Source: Natrinema salaciae (GTDB taxonomy: Archaea > Halobacteriota > Halobacteria > Halobacteriales > Natrialbaceae). Taken from it: a stretch of DNA of 64,000 nucleotides. The stretch lies in contig NZ_FOFD01000006.1 of NCBI RefSeq assembly GCF_900110865.1, positions 62,001-126,000 of the forward strand, read 5' to 3'. The notes below the pieces were generated by a model. It was given only the letters and a program-made list of their open reading frames with translations. It did not search any database and had not been told where the DNA came from. The stretch's first letter is position 1. Each line of letters begins with the position of its first letter. A program made the position numbers and the translations under genes. Below are positions 1-9,340 of this stretch, in pieces.

Positions 1-1353
1 GAACTCGACAAGCAACTCCAAGAGAAGCTCGATGGTTTTCAGCCTCGAACCCACCCCAGTATTCAACAAGTCGAGAGCCACATCAGCGACCACCTCAGTA
101 GCACCTTCGAAGAGCAGTCCGTCAAGTTCGATTTCCCCAATCTCTCCACTGAATACCTATTCCGAAACGCCGATATTCAGATACAGGAGGAGCATATTGA
201 CTCGCTCTCGAAAGAGAATGTCGGAGAGGGAGTGAAGAGGACGCTGATATTCAGTCTACTACGAACCCTCGCAGATCTTCGAGAAGAAAAGTTCACGATC
301 GGGGAGTCAGATGAGGTGGTGAAAAATGCCCGTCCTCTATTGATCCTGTATGAGGAAGCAGAACTGTTTCTCCACCCCTCTTTACAGAAGACGTTGTTGA
401 GGACGTTCGATCAATTAGTTGGTGCTAACGCACAGATCCTATTTTCTACCCACTCTCCAGTACTGATTCAACACGAGACACTGGACACGATCAATATCGC
501 CCGTAAGAATCCGCACGATGGAACCGAGATAACACAGTTTCATACTGTCCTCCGTCAGCAGGATGAGGCAGACAAATCACGCCTTACCGATTTACAGAGT
601 GTTTCGTCCTATGTGTTTGCCGACAAGGTGCTGCTCGTTGAGGGAGTTTCAGATCGGTTGGTACTGAAAAAGCTCTCCAAGGCTCTCGATCCGAGATGGG
701 ACTTTGACCAACGAAGTATCCCGGTATTGAACGCAGGTGGGAAAGGCGACGTTTGCCGATTTAAGCGATTCTTGGAAGAGTTAGGAATCGAGACTTTCGT
801 CGTGTTCGACGTGGATGCCGCAAAACAAGAGTGTGAGTCAGTCGTTACCGATGAGTCTATAATAGAACAGATTGGGCAATTCCAAGATGAAGTGGATGCA
901 GAGTTCACTGGCCCAACCTATTCTGTTGGTGATCTGGACATTGAGACTCGAACCAAGCCTTGGGATGAGGCATTTGACGATTTAGAGTCTCTGATGACTC
1001 GGATTGAGGAAGACGAAGAAACAACTGACGACGATGCAAGACTAATCGAGAAAATACTCTCGAAGTGTGAAAAATCAGAACCGCCGAATCACTTGTGGGC
1101 TTCAGATAGTGTCGAAGAGCAGCGTATCAGAGTGGTTGAAGAATTGTTAGATAAAAATATACTTCTACTTAGTGGAGATATAGAAGACTACTATCCATAC
1201 GATGGAGGGGGGAAACGCGAATCTGCAATTCGATTTGACCCCAGTTGCCACTCCAAGGAGGAATTAAACCAGAGGTTCCAATATCTGAATACCCACGACC
1301 AATCAGATTTGGAGGTTTTCTTTAGTAGCGTATTCCAGACCCAAACGACCTGA
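1..1353 (+). CDS. OLD-like ATPase with C-terminal TOPRIM nuclease domain (5' truncated by window)
   Basis: The frame is open from base 1, so the start lies outside; about 450 codons are visible. A Walker B-like LLILYEEAE occurs near visible residue 113, followed by LFSTHSP (the H-loop of ABC-type ATPases). A TOPRIM core follows: LLVEGVSD with its Glu near residue 211, and FVVFDVDA supplying the DxD near 266. This order is that of OLD-family nucleases, which couple an ABC ATPase to a metal-dependent TOPRIM nuclease and often act in phage defence. The Walker A region is off the left edge. The stop lies 4 bases before the PglZ start, which suggests one operon. The GTG at 232 is internal and is not the true start. 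Confidence 0.8.
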   Translation, partial: ELDKQLQEKLDGFQPRTHPSIQQVESHISDHLSSTFEEQSVKFDFPNLSTEYLFRNADIQIQEEHIDSLSKENVGEGVKRTLIFSLLRTLADLREEKFTIGESDEVVKNARPLLILYEEAELFLHPSLQKTLLRTFDQLVGANAQILFSTHSPVLIQHETLDTINIARKNPHDGTEITQFHTVLRQQDEADKSRLTDLQSVSSYVFADKVLLVEGVSDRLVLKKLSKALDPRWDFDQRSIPVLNAGGKGDVCRFKRFLEELGIETFVVFDVDAAKQECESVVTDESIIEQIGQFQDEVDAEFTGPTYSVGDLDIETRTKPWDEAFDDLESLMTRIEEDEETTDDDARLIEKILSKCEKSEPPNHLWASDSVEEQRIRVVEELLDKNILLLSGDIEDYYPYDGGGKRESAIRFDPSCHSKEELNQRFQYLNTHDQSDLEVFFSSVFQTQTT

Positions 1354-1357
1354 CAAC

Positions 1358-3550
1358 ATGCAAGCAACCAAAACCCTCCCCGACGCCGCGAAAGACACCA
1401 TCCGAAGCAAGTTCGACCGCGCCGAGTCGTCAGACCCGATCGTCCTCTGGTGGGACGACGGGAACTACCTCGAGGACATCATCAAGCAGGCCTGTAACGA
1501 ACTCGGCGTTCAGCTGAAGGTCGCCGAGAAGACGCCGCTGGAACTCCGTGCCGATCCAGTTGACGGCGAGCAGGTCTGGTACGTCCCACACGTCAAGGAG
1601 CCCGAAGACGCCGATGGCGACTTCGACTGGTTCCGCGACGTCGAGCACACGGGCGGCGAGGTGCAGATGAGCATCGAAGACCTCACCGTCCACGCGTTCG
1701 AGCGCGGGCAACTCGATGCGTGGGAGCTGAAAACCGCGACGCAGGCGGACGACCCCGCGAAGCGCCGCGAGATCGCGCGGATTCTCCACGACCAGCTCAC
1801 CGGTGGACAGCTCCCGACGCTCGAACAGCTCCGCACGCAGATTGTCACCGGCGGCTACACCGACCCGGTCGCGTTCGTGCTGGAGAACGGCTGGGGCGAC
1901 ATCGACGACAGCCCCGACACTATCGAGCAGATGCAGGACTTGCTGACCAGCGAGGGTGTCGACGCGGTCGCTAGCGAGGACGAACCGGTGGGGATCGTCG
2001 CGGCGACGCGTCGGTGGGCCGTCGCCGAGTGGCTGATCCACGCCGGCGCCGACGCCGAACGCTTCCCGAGGGAGTTCCGCGCCGAGACGGCCGGCGATCA
2101 CGACCTCCCCGAACTCAAGTCGCTGTTGAACAACACCACCTCGGCCAGCCTCCTCGCCGACCGTTACCTCGGGGAGGCAATCTGGCCCGACGTCGTCGCG
2201 GACGTCGACGACCCATGGGAACTCGCGGAATGTATCGTCGACGCCGCGCTCGAACGCCGCCTCTGGGAGGAGTGGCACGCGTCCTTCGATGCCGGGGACT
2301 ACGAGGCGTGTCTCGAGCGTGCCGAGGAGCGATACGACGCTCTGCTCGGGAGCGAGGACTTCCGTGGCACCTATCGCGGAGCCTACGGCCCGGACAGCCC
2401 GTGGACGCAGACGTGGGAACAGGCCGCGGAGATCGCTCGCCTCGCGCACCAGCTCGAAACGTGGGACGAGAGCGCAACCGACGACGTCGTCTCGCTGTAC
2501 GCCGACCCCGACGACGGCACGTGGCAGATCGACAACGCGGTGCTCAACCTCGTCGTCGCCGGCGAGCCCGAGTCCGATCTCCCCGACGATCACCCCGCGA
2601 CCGCCGCGCTCGACGACCTCCGGACGCAGCTCCAGTCGGAATACGTCGAGTACCTCGAAGACCTCGGCGACCTCGTCACGGAGACCGTCGAAGCTGGTGC
2701 TCCGTTCGTCGACGAGGATCACTCCTACCAGTTCTTCACGAAGGAGTCCGACGGCCTCGAAAGCGGGCAGACGGTCGCGCTGTTCGTCATCGACGCCCTT
2801 CGACTCGATCTCGCTCGCCGGCTCGCGGACGAGTTGCGCGACTACGTGGCGACGCTCCCGGCCGACGCCCCCGAGTTCGCCGTCGATGAAGACGTCTGGC
2901 TCGGAACGCTTCCCTCGGAGACCGAGTTCGGGAAGGCTGCACTCACGCCGGGTGAGATCCAGATGTTTGGTGTCTCGCTGGTCGACGGCGAGTTACAGCC
3001 GCTGCGAAACAACCGTCGGGTGACGACTAACCGCCGCGAGTCGCTGTTGGGCGGTGACGGCTGGACGGTCACTCGCGAGGAGGACGACGGCTGGCAGTCG
3101 ACGCGTGTCGCCTACTTCAAGAACGACATCGACGACATCGGCGAGAAGGAACTCAGCGACCTCGAGGCGATGCTGGCCCGACGCGTCGACTCGCTCGCGG
3201 AGTTCATCGGCACGAAACTCGAACAGGGCGAGTGGGATCAGGCCTACGTGCTGACCGACCACGGGTTCGTCCTGCTCCCGGACAACGCGTCGCCGGAGAA
3301 GATTTCGCGCCCGGCGGAAGCATCCGACTCCGGGCGCCGATGGATCGCTGGGGAAGATGTGGACGAGGATTCGCCCGGCGTGCTACTCGACTCCAGTTCC
3401 CGACTGGGGTACCTCGACGCCAACGTCAGCGTCCTTGCGAGCCCACTCAAGCGGTTCAGAAAGCAGGGGCTCGGTGACGCGCGGTTCTACCACGGCGGAC
3501 TGCTCCCACAAGAGTTCGTACTTGACTTCATTAGCATCACCCAAGGGTGA
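1358..3550 (+). CDS. pglZ: PglZ-domain protein (BREX-like phosphatase-superfamily component)
   Basis: 730 aa. The C-terminal half holds the alkaline-phosphatase-superfamily PglZ signature: LFVIDALRLDLARRL near residue 475, with the metal-binding Asp, and AYVLTDHGF near 630, with a second Asp-His metal ligand. PglZ is the hallmark of Pgl/BREX phage-resistance systems, where it acts with a methyltransferase, ATPases and sometimes a helicase. Here it follows the OLD-like gene by 4 bases and precedes the membrane-anchored protein by 6 bases, so it is inside one operon. The length is near that of archaeal BREX PglZ proteins as I recall them. No BrxC or PglX is visible in the window; they could lie to the left or be absent. 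A long opposite-strand frame (1430-2722) is a high-GC shadow. Confidence 0.85.
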   Translation: MQATKTLPDAAKDTIRSKFDRAESSDPIVLWWDDGNYLEDIIKQACNELGVQLKVAEKTPLELRADPVDGEQVWYVPHVKEPEDADGDFDWFRDVEHTGGEVQMSIEDLTVHAFERGQLDAWELKTATQADDPAKRREIARILHDQLTGGQLPTLEQLRTQIVTGGYTDPVAFVLENGWGDIDDSPDTIEQMQDLLTSEGVDAVASEDEPVGIVAATRRWAVAEWLIHAGADAERFPREFRAETAGDHDLPELKSLLNNTTSASLLADRYLGEAIWPDVVADVDDPWELAECIVDAALERRLWEEWHASFDAGDYEACLERAEERYDALLGSEDFRGTYRGAYGPDSPWTQTWEQAAEIARLAHQLETWDESATDDVVSLYADPDDGTWQIDNAVLNLVVAGEPESDLPDDHPATAALDDLRTQLQSEYVEYLEDLGDLVTETVEAGAPFVDEDHSYQFFTKESDGLESGQTVALFVIDALRLDLARRLADELRDYVATLPADAPEFAVDEDVWLGTLPSETEFGKAALTPGEIQMFGVSLVDGELQPLRNNRRVTTNRRESLLGGDGWTVTREEDDGWQSTRVAYFKNDIDDIGEKELSDLEAMLARRVDSLAEFIGTKLEQGEWDQAYVLTDHGFVLLPDNASPEKISRPAEASDSGRRWIAGEDVDEDSPGVLLDSSSRLGYLDANVSVLASPLKRFRKQGLGDARFYHGGLLPQEFVLDFISITQG

Positions 3551-3556
3551 CCCACT

Positions 3557-4951
3557 GTGCTCCCTCTTCTCCTGAACGCCCCCGAGATACCAAACTCCAT
3601 CAAGTGGTTAGGTGCGATCCTCGCAGCGATAGCTGCGATTATAACTGCATATCGGTTCTTTTTGCAGCGGCCAAAACTGCAGTTACTCGTAGATAAAGAC
3701 CGGGACATAGTATTAGATAATCAGGTTGTATCCCATCCTACGTTCAAAATCGTCAATCGCGGAAATGCACCTGCACACGATGTTTATTTCGATATAAGAG
3801 CGCCCACGTGGAATTTTGGCGAGGAACAGAAAGGGGGTGCGCTAAAAGTAGAGGTTTCGGTAGATGATACTGCTGAAGCTGATGACGAGACTACTGAGTC
3901 AGATGATTCGAACGGTCAAGAATCGGAATACGCTCCTCTATCTTTTGAGGATTCCCCCTTGACCGTTGACCACAACTTTATGACCTACTTTGGGAGGCCG
4001 GGTGAGATCAACCAGATGTTCATCGATGATACGATCTATAGCGATGTGTCTTTTCGGATATTCTCGACTAAGTTAAAGCTAGAACGGTTCCGTACTTATG
4101 GCTTAGAATACAAGGTTGGATGCCAAACATACGGCCCTCGAAAAGGAACGATTGAATTTGAGGTGGGATATGATTCGATTAATATTAATCACCAACCTCC
4201 ACGCTTCTGGAGAGCTTGGCTAAGGAAAATCAAACAGCCGCTGGATAACCTATCTCCCGATCCCTATGCTTGGATCCGGAAAGCAGAAATCAAAACGCAA
4301 AGGGCGAGTTTCTTCCATGAACTCGTTCGTCCATTCGCGGAAGTTCAGGTTGTTGGAAGCCCGAACGAGTACTTCTCTCTCAATGCAAAAGCGACGGTCT
4401 ACCTTGATGAGACCGAGCCGGAGTCAACTATTGGTACGGTCACATTCAATGAGAATGGCCTATCAGGTGGCGAAATCGCAGAAATACGGCGTGAAGACGG
4501 AAAGTACCGCTTACCAACCACACGGTTTGAGTCTGATCATTCGAATTTTAGACAGATGCCATTTATTGTTTCCCCACATTTTCCCTCGCCCAAGCCTCTG
4601 ACCAGTTCTCGAATTGAAATTGACTGGGAAGTTGAGTTATCCCCTGTTGAAAAGGGTGATTTTCGAGGGCTTTCCATCGAAAATGATAACATTACCGGAA
4701 GAGATCAGCCGAATGCTGGACATAGACCAGTGCGAGTTTCCGGTAATATCGCCAACAAGAACAATCAGTCTAGAGGTATATTTGTCGTCGTGAAATTCTA
4801 TACAGAGGATGACCGCGTGGTATCAACTAATCACACTGAAGTGGGAGTTTCTCCTCGTGACTCGACTGAATTTAATGTCAGTCCCCGACTTCCCCGAGAG
4901 CAGGAATTACGGATTGATGACTATGAGATAATTATGCAGAGGTCAATATGA
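3557..4951 (+). CDS. Membrane-anchored protein of unknown function inside the PglZ operon
   Basis: 464 aa with a GTG start 6 bases after the pglZ stop. Residues about 14-34 form one hydrophobic helix (WLGAILAAIAAIITAYRFF) followed by positively charged residues, suggesting an N-terminal anchor with the rest in the cytoplasm. The remainder looks beta-rich, with an Ig-like feel near the C-terminus (VRVSGNIANKNNQSRGIFVV). I recognise no catalytic motif. Base composition is clearly more AT-rich than in pglZ and the helicase, so it may have been inserted into the operon as cargo. Its stop overlaps the start of the following mini-ORF (ATGA). Confidence 0.75.
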   Translation: MLPLLLNAPEIPNSIKWLGAILAAIAAIITAYRFFLQRPKLQLLVDKDRDIVLDNQVVSHPTFKIVNRGNAPAHDVYFDIRAPTWNFGEEQKGGALKVEVSVDDTAEADDETTESDDSNGQESEYAPLSFEDSPLTVDHNFMTYFGRPGEINQMFIDDTIYSDVSFRIFSTKLKLERFRTYGLEYKVGCQTYGPRKGTIEFEVGYDSININHQPPRFWRAWLRKIKQPLDNLSPDPYAWIRKAEIKTQRASFFHELVRPFAEVQVVGSPNEYFSLNAKATVYLDETEPESTIGTVTFNENGLSGGEIAEIRREDGKYRLPTTRFESDHSNFRQMPFIVSPHFPSPKPLTSSRIEIDWEVELSPVEKGDFRGLSIENDNITGRDQPNAGHRPVRVSGNIANKNNQSRGIFVVVKFYTEDDRVVSTNHTEVGVSPRDSTEFNVSPRLPREQELRIDDYEIIMQRSI

Positions 4952-5016
4952 CGAGCCAATCCACAACTAGTGACCTTCCGAGCGGCCGTCCTAATACAAG
5001 TGGAGAGACGCACTAA
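4948..5016 (+). CDS. 22-aa mini-ORF bridging two operon genes
   Basis: ATG at 4948 overlaps the upstream stop as ATGA, and its own TAA overlaps the helicase ATG as TAATG. The peptide MTSQSTTSDLPSGRPNTSGE ends two residues later. The double overlap implies termination-reinitiation coupling through the whole stretch. It could be a translational bridge that keeps helicase output tied to the upstream gene, or the remains of a deleted gene. No known domain. Confidence 0.45.
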   Translation: MTSQSTTSDLPSGRPNTSGETH

Positions 5017-7931
5017 TGAGCGAATCTCAATTTCGTCCGGGTGAGAGAATCATAATCGATGGGAAGGATGCGGAAGTTATACGTATTCAAACAGTCGGTG
5101 ACATCGAGTACCTGCGAGCCTATATCGAAGGGGAAGGCGCCAAAACCGTTTGTCTGGATGACGTCGAGATTCAGCCCTCTCAGAGTGGAATCGAGAGGAT
5201 TTCCGATCACCAACTCGACGCCCTTCATCCTGATCACGATACGGTCTCGGCGCAGTGGTTCGACCTCCACACGCAGGCGACGAAACTCAAGTTCGCCCAC
5301 GAGCAGGGACAGCTCCTGAGCATCTCGAACTCACTCGTTCGACTGGAGCCCTACCAGCTAGATGCCGTGAACTGGGTGATGCAGAAGCTTCGGCAGCGTG
5401 CGCTCATCGGCGACGACGTCGGGCTCGGGAAAACGATAGAGGCCGGACTCATCCTCAAGGAACTCGCCGCCCGGAATCGCGCCGACCGCGTCCTGTTCGT
5501 CGTTCCCGCTCATCTCCAAAAGAAGTGGATTCGGGATATGGATCGCTTCTTCGACGTCGATCTCACAGTCGCAGATCGGGCGTGGGTCGAAGGTGAGCGC
5601 CGACGGCTCGGCGAGGAGGCCAACATCTGGAACCAAGACCAGCAACAGCTTGTCACCAGCATGGCGTTCCTGCGACAGGACGAGTTCCGACCCGCACTCC
5701 GGGACGCGTTCTGGGACGTCGTCGTGGTCGACGAGGCACACAAGGCTGCCAAGCGGGGTGACTCGCCGAGCAAGACGGCAAACATGGTCGATACCGTCAC
5801 GGGGAACTCCGACTCGCTGCTGCTTCTCAGCGCGACGCCCCACGACGGGAAGGGCGAGGCGTTCCGCTCCCTTGTCGAGTATATCGACCCGTTCCTCGTC
5901 GCCGAGAACCGGGAACTCTCACAAGAGACAGTCGACCGCGTAATGATCCGACGTGGGAAGACCGACATCTACGACGAGGATGGTGAACGTGTCTTCCCAG
6001 ACCGAGAGGTCAACTCGGTATCGGTCTCGATGACGCACGACGAGCGGCAGTTCTACCGCGCGGTCACTGACTACGTCAAAAACGTCTACAACCGCTCGGA
6101 GAAGTTGAACGAACCCGCGGTCGGGTTCGCGATGGCGCTCATGCAGAAACGGCTGGTGAGCAGCGTCGGCGCGATTCACGCGACGCTCCGCCGACGACTG
6201 GATGACCTCCTCGACGAGGAGGCGGAAACGGACGGGCTCTCCGAGGAAGCACGAGCCTATCTCGACGGCGAGGATCTGGACGAGGACGACAAGCAACACG
6301 CGGAAGACGAGATTGCTGGCCTGACCGTCACCAGCACCGACGAACAGCTCCAAGAGGAGATCGATACGCTCCGCGATCTCGTCTCACTGGCCGAGGATTT
6401 GCCGGTCGACTCTAAGGCCCAGAAGGTCAGACGGTTCATCTCCCAACTCCTCGAGGAACAACCGGACGAGAAACTCCTGTTGTTCACGGAGTACCGCGAT
6501 ACGCTCGACTACCTCCTCGAGTACGTGCAGGACGAGCCGTGGGCGGACGAGATTCTCGTGATTCACGGTGACGTGGATAAGGAGGAACGGGCGCGGATCG
6601 AAGACGAGTTCAATCACGGCCAGTCACGGCTCCTGTTTGCGACCGACGCAGCGAGCGAGGGGATCGACCTCCAGCACAGCTGCCACATCATGGCCAACTA
6701 CGAGCTTCCGTGGAACCCGAACCGCCTCGAGCAGCGGATCGGCCGCATCCATCGCTACGGACAGGAGGAGGAGGTCAAGGTCTGGAACTTCCTCTTCGAC
6801 GACACCCGCGAGAGCGAGATCTTCGAGATGCTCCAAACCAAGGTCGAGGAGATCCGCTCCCAGCTCGGAAATACGGCGGACGTGCTCGGCATCCTCGACG
6901 ACATCGACGTGGACTCGCTCATCATGGAGTCCATCGAGAACGACGAACCCCCGAGTGCGACCAAAGAGGAACTCAAGGAGATGATCGAGGAGCGCCAGCG
7001 GACGCTCGAGGAATGGTACGAGCGGAGCCTCGTCGATACGAGCACGTTCGATGCCGAGAGTCGCCGGCAGATTCAGGAGGTCGTCGACGAGTCAGAGGAT
7101 GTCTACGGGAGCGAGGGCGACATTCGCGAGTTCTTCGAACGAGCAGTCGAAGCCTTCGGAGGCGAATTCGAGAAGCGCGGCACCAATCTCTATCAGGCCG
7201 AGTTGCCGGACGGGATCAATTCACCGGGGCAAGATGCGACGTTCGGCCCGTTCACGTTCGACCGCGACTTCGCGATGGATCACGAGGACATCACCTACCT
7301 CGCTCCCGACACGGACGTCCTGCAACGGCTCATGGCACGCGTGTTGGAGGATGAGCGTGGTGAGGTCGGACTCAAACTGCTTCCGTTCGTCGATACGCCG
7401 GGTATCACCTACAACTATCGTGTGGCGTTTGAGGACGGCACCGGCGACGTGATTCGCGAGGAGACCATCCCCGTCTTCGTGGATGCCGCGCAAGAGGACG
7501 CCCAGCAGGCGCTCGGTGAACGTGTTGTCGAGGGCGACTCGGTAGCAGCAAAGCCCGACGTCGACGACCTGCGAACGGTTCTCGACGCTCAATCCGACTT
7601 ACGAACGGCTGCCGATCGGTATGTCAGCGTGCGGGTCAACGAGATCAAGAACCATCTTCAGGAGAAGCGCCACGAGGAGACCGCTCGGGAACTGGAGAAT
7701 CTCGAGGAATACGCGCAGGCGGAACGAGAACGGATCGAGTCCTTCATCGAGGAATACGAGCGCAAGGCCGACGCCGGCTCGGATATGGACATCGCGATCC
7801 GTGGCCAACAGGAGCGTCTCGAACAGCTCGAGGACAGAATCGAAACGCGTCGCGAAGAACTCCGACGTCGAGAGCAGATCATCTCCCTTGCGCCCGAGGT
7901 CGAGAACTACTGTCTCACACTACCGCTATAG
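5016..7931 (+). CDS. SNF2/DEAH-type helicase (BrxHII/DrmD-like)
   Basis: 971 aa. Motif I GDDVGLGKTIEAGL lies near residue 131, motif II VVVVDEAHKA near 238, motif III LLLSATPHDGKG near 270, motif V FATDAASEGIDLQ near 539 and motif VI QRIGRIHRYGQ near 572. This is a complete two-lobe SF2 ATPase of the RapA/SNF2 type with a long helical C-terminal region. Large helicases of this kind are paired with PglZ in some BREX types (BrxHII) and with methyltransferases in DISARM (DrmD). Position at the 3' end of the pglZ operon suggests a remodelling or translocating role in defence. The gene is convergent with the next one (18 bases between stops). Assignment to a named defence family is inference. Confidence 0.85.
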   Translation: MSESQFRPGERIIIDGKDAEVIRIQTVGDIEYLRAYIEGEGAKTVCLDDVEIQPSQSGIERISDHQLDALHPDHDTVSAQWFDLHTQATKLKFAHEQGQLLSISNSLVRLEPYQLDAVNWVMQKLRQRALIGDDVGLGKTIEAGLILKELAARNRADRVLFVVPAHLQKKWIRDMDRFFDVDLTVADRAWVEGERRRLGEEANIWNQDQQQLVTSMAFLRQDEFRPALRDAFWDVVVVDEAHKAAKRGDSPSKTANMVDTVTGNSDSLLLLSATPHDGKGEAFRSLVEYIDPFLVAENRELSQETVDRVMIRRGKTDIYDEDGERVFPDREVNSVSVSMTHDERQFYRAVTDYVKNVYNRSEKLNEPAVGFAMALMQKRLVSSVGAIHATLRRRLDDLLDEEAETDGLSEEARAYLDGEDLDEDDKQHAEDEIAGLTVTSTDEQLQEEIDTLRDLVSLAEDLPVDSKAQKVRRFISQLLEEQPDEKLLLFTEYRDTLDYLLEYVQDEPWADEILVIHGDVDKEERARIEDEFNHGQSRLLFATDAASEGIDLQHSCHIMANYELPWNPNRLEQRIGRIHRYGQEEEVKVWNFLFDDTRESEIFEMLQTKVEEIRSQLGNTADVLGILDDIDVDSLIMESIENDEPPSATKEELKEMIEERQRTLEEWYERSLVDTSTFDAESRRQIQEVVDESEDVYGSEGDIREFFERAVEAFGGEFEKRGTNLYQAELPDGINSPGQDATFGPFTFDRDFAMDHEDITYLAPDTDVLQRLMARVLEDERGEVGLKLLPFVDTPGITYNYRVAFEDGTGDVIREETIPVFVDAAQEDAQQALGERVVEGDSVAAKPDVDDLRTVLDAQSDLRTAADRYVSVRVNEIKNHLQEKRHEETARELENLEEYAQAERERIESFIEEYERKADAGSDMDIAIRGQQERLEQLEDRIETRREELRRREQIISLAPEVENYCLTLPL

Positions 7932-7949
7932 TTCCGAAACTCCCGACAG

Positions 7950-8531
7950 TCACTCGTAGTGGACGAGAATCGAATACCACGAGTCCGGAGCCAGCCACTC
8001 GCGGGGCTCCTCGAACTCCCGGATTTCGATTTCCTCAACACCTTCGTTCCACATCTCGTTGTACGCAGTTTCGATGTGGGGTTCCAGCACTTCCGCGGCT
8101 TTTTCCGCTTCCTCCTTGGTTTCGAAGTGTCTCAGCCATGCTCCCCCGCTGCAGTCGTTGACCACCGGGACGCGGATACTGGTTTCCTTGAGCGCCCGGA
8201 GAGCGGCCGCCTTGTCCACATCCATCCCGTAGGGGATTTCGTAGAAGTCCGATTTGCTAATCGGCCGAACCAGAATCTCTCGTCCTCGGTCAGTGTTTCG
8301 CGGTCGGAAGTCGTAGTAGCGAGTGTCGAACGCCCGAATCACATCGTCCCGCAGAAGAATCCTCGCGTTAGTATGGCCGACGACGACACCATCCTCCTTC
8401 TTCTCGATGTTCATCGGCTCTTTGCCGTGCTTTTCGCGCAGCGGCGTCCACTTTCGTTCAACCATCTCTTCGAGGCGGCGTTCGATACTGTTCAGTCGGT
8501 CAGCGTCGATGGAGTCGGGTTCGGTCGACAT
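7950..8531 (-). CDS. Hypothetical protein, paralogue of the 19564-20154 product
   Basis: 193 aa, acidic, no membrane segment. It aligns along its whole length with the 196-aa protein at 19564. Shared blocks include ERRLEEMVERKWTP versus KTRLEDMVARMWTP, LLRDDVIRAFD versus LLQDDVIRTFD, YEIPYGMDVDKA versus YDVPRGMDARKA, WLRHFETKEEAEK versus WLQHFESREEAER, and a C-terminal SWYSILVHYE versus SWYSIIIHLN. I recognise no family. It sits tail-to-tail with the helicase, while its paralogue sits just upstream of the AddB-like gene, so both copies adjoin helicase/nuclease operons. Confidence 0.8.
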   Translation of the reverse strand: MSTEPDSIDADRLNSIERRLEEMVERKWTPLREKHGKEPMNIEKKEDGVVVGHTNARILLRDDVIRAFDTRYYDFRPRNTDRGREILVRPISKSDFYEIPYGMDVDKAAALRALKETSIRVPVVNDCSGGAWLRHFETKEEAEKAAEVLEPHIETAYNEMWNEGVEEIEIREFEEPREWLAPDSWYSILVHYE

Positions 8532-8629
8532 GCACTCTGGAGTACGATTGGTGACTTAAAAAAGCAGGAACGGGGTGCTGCTCAGACTATCCGAAGGTAA
8601 ATACGGGTTTCAGACGCTCTACCCCGAAT

Positions 8630-9274
8630 ATGTCGTCTGAAGCACTCGACAAGATGGTCGCGAGTAGCGTAGAACAAACCCCGAGTAGGCGATTCCCCCT
8701 CGGACAACGTGCTTTTCATCCGGACTGCCTCGACGCGTGGCTGCATCGGATGGACAACCGAGACACCGAGACTGAATACGCTGAATTCGAGATAGAGAAC
8801 GCGTCTAACGAAATTGCGGCCAAAACAATCTACGATGCGATCCGGATGGAAAGCCATCGGCCGCACGTCCGCGAACTGGTTGCGAACAACCATCCAGCAG
8901 AGAGTCGCCTCCACCGTGAGGCGGAGGCGATGGAGTTCGATGCTGACGAAGTCTACTACGCTCTTCAACGAGTGCAAGAGAGCTACGACGCGTTTGAGGC
9001 CGCGGAGCGACGTCCCGTCGTTGATCACGGCGACAATTACGTCGCGTTCGGACTCAACGGGAGTGACTGGCACGCCCTCTTCGAGTTCATCAAGCAGCAA
9101 ATCGACGACGAGGAGATGCGGGCATACATCGCACAAGTCGTCACAAAGGTGATGAGCGACATCACGGGAGAGAACTGGCATACGCACAACTCGCTCCCGC
9201 TCACGCTGTCAGAACGCGAAATTCCCGACGTCCTTGCCTACCACGAGGAGGCGTACGATGGGCCTCGGCCCTGA
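8630..9274 (+). CDS. Hypothetical protein upstream of DNA methyltransferase
   Basis: 214 aa, largely helical by composition, with no recognised motif and no Cys-based metal site. The ATG start lies 98 bases from the divergent 7950 gene. It ends 66 bases before the methyltransferase start, on the same strand, so co-transcription is possible. The C-terminal half carries several short charged helices (IKQQIDDEEMRAYIAQVV). A restriction-modification partner role is possible but unsupported by any catalytic signature. Confidence 0.7.
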   Translation: MSSEALDKMVASSVEQTPSRRFPLGQRAFHPDCLDAWLHRMDNRDTETEYAEFEIENASNEIAAKTIYDAIRMESHRPHVRELVANNHPAESRLHREAEAMEFDADEVYYALQRVQESYDAFEAAERRPVVDHGDNYVAFGLNGSDWHALFEFIKQQIDDEEMRAYIAQVVTKVMSDITGENWHTHNSLPLTLSEREIPDVLAYHEEAYDGPRP

Positions 9275-9340
9275 ACCATCTCCCAACCTCGTTTCGCCAG
9301 TCGGGAACATTCATAGGCGACGACTGAAAGTTGCGAGATA

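Noticed and set aside
1430-2722. Long minus-strand open frame (430 codons) opposite pglZ
   Set aside because: It mirrors the high-GC third-position bias of pglZ, shows no motif and lacks a promoter; pglZ motifs are clear on the other strand.
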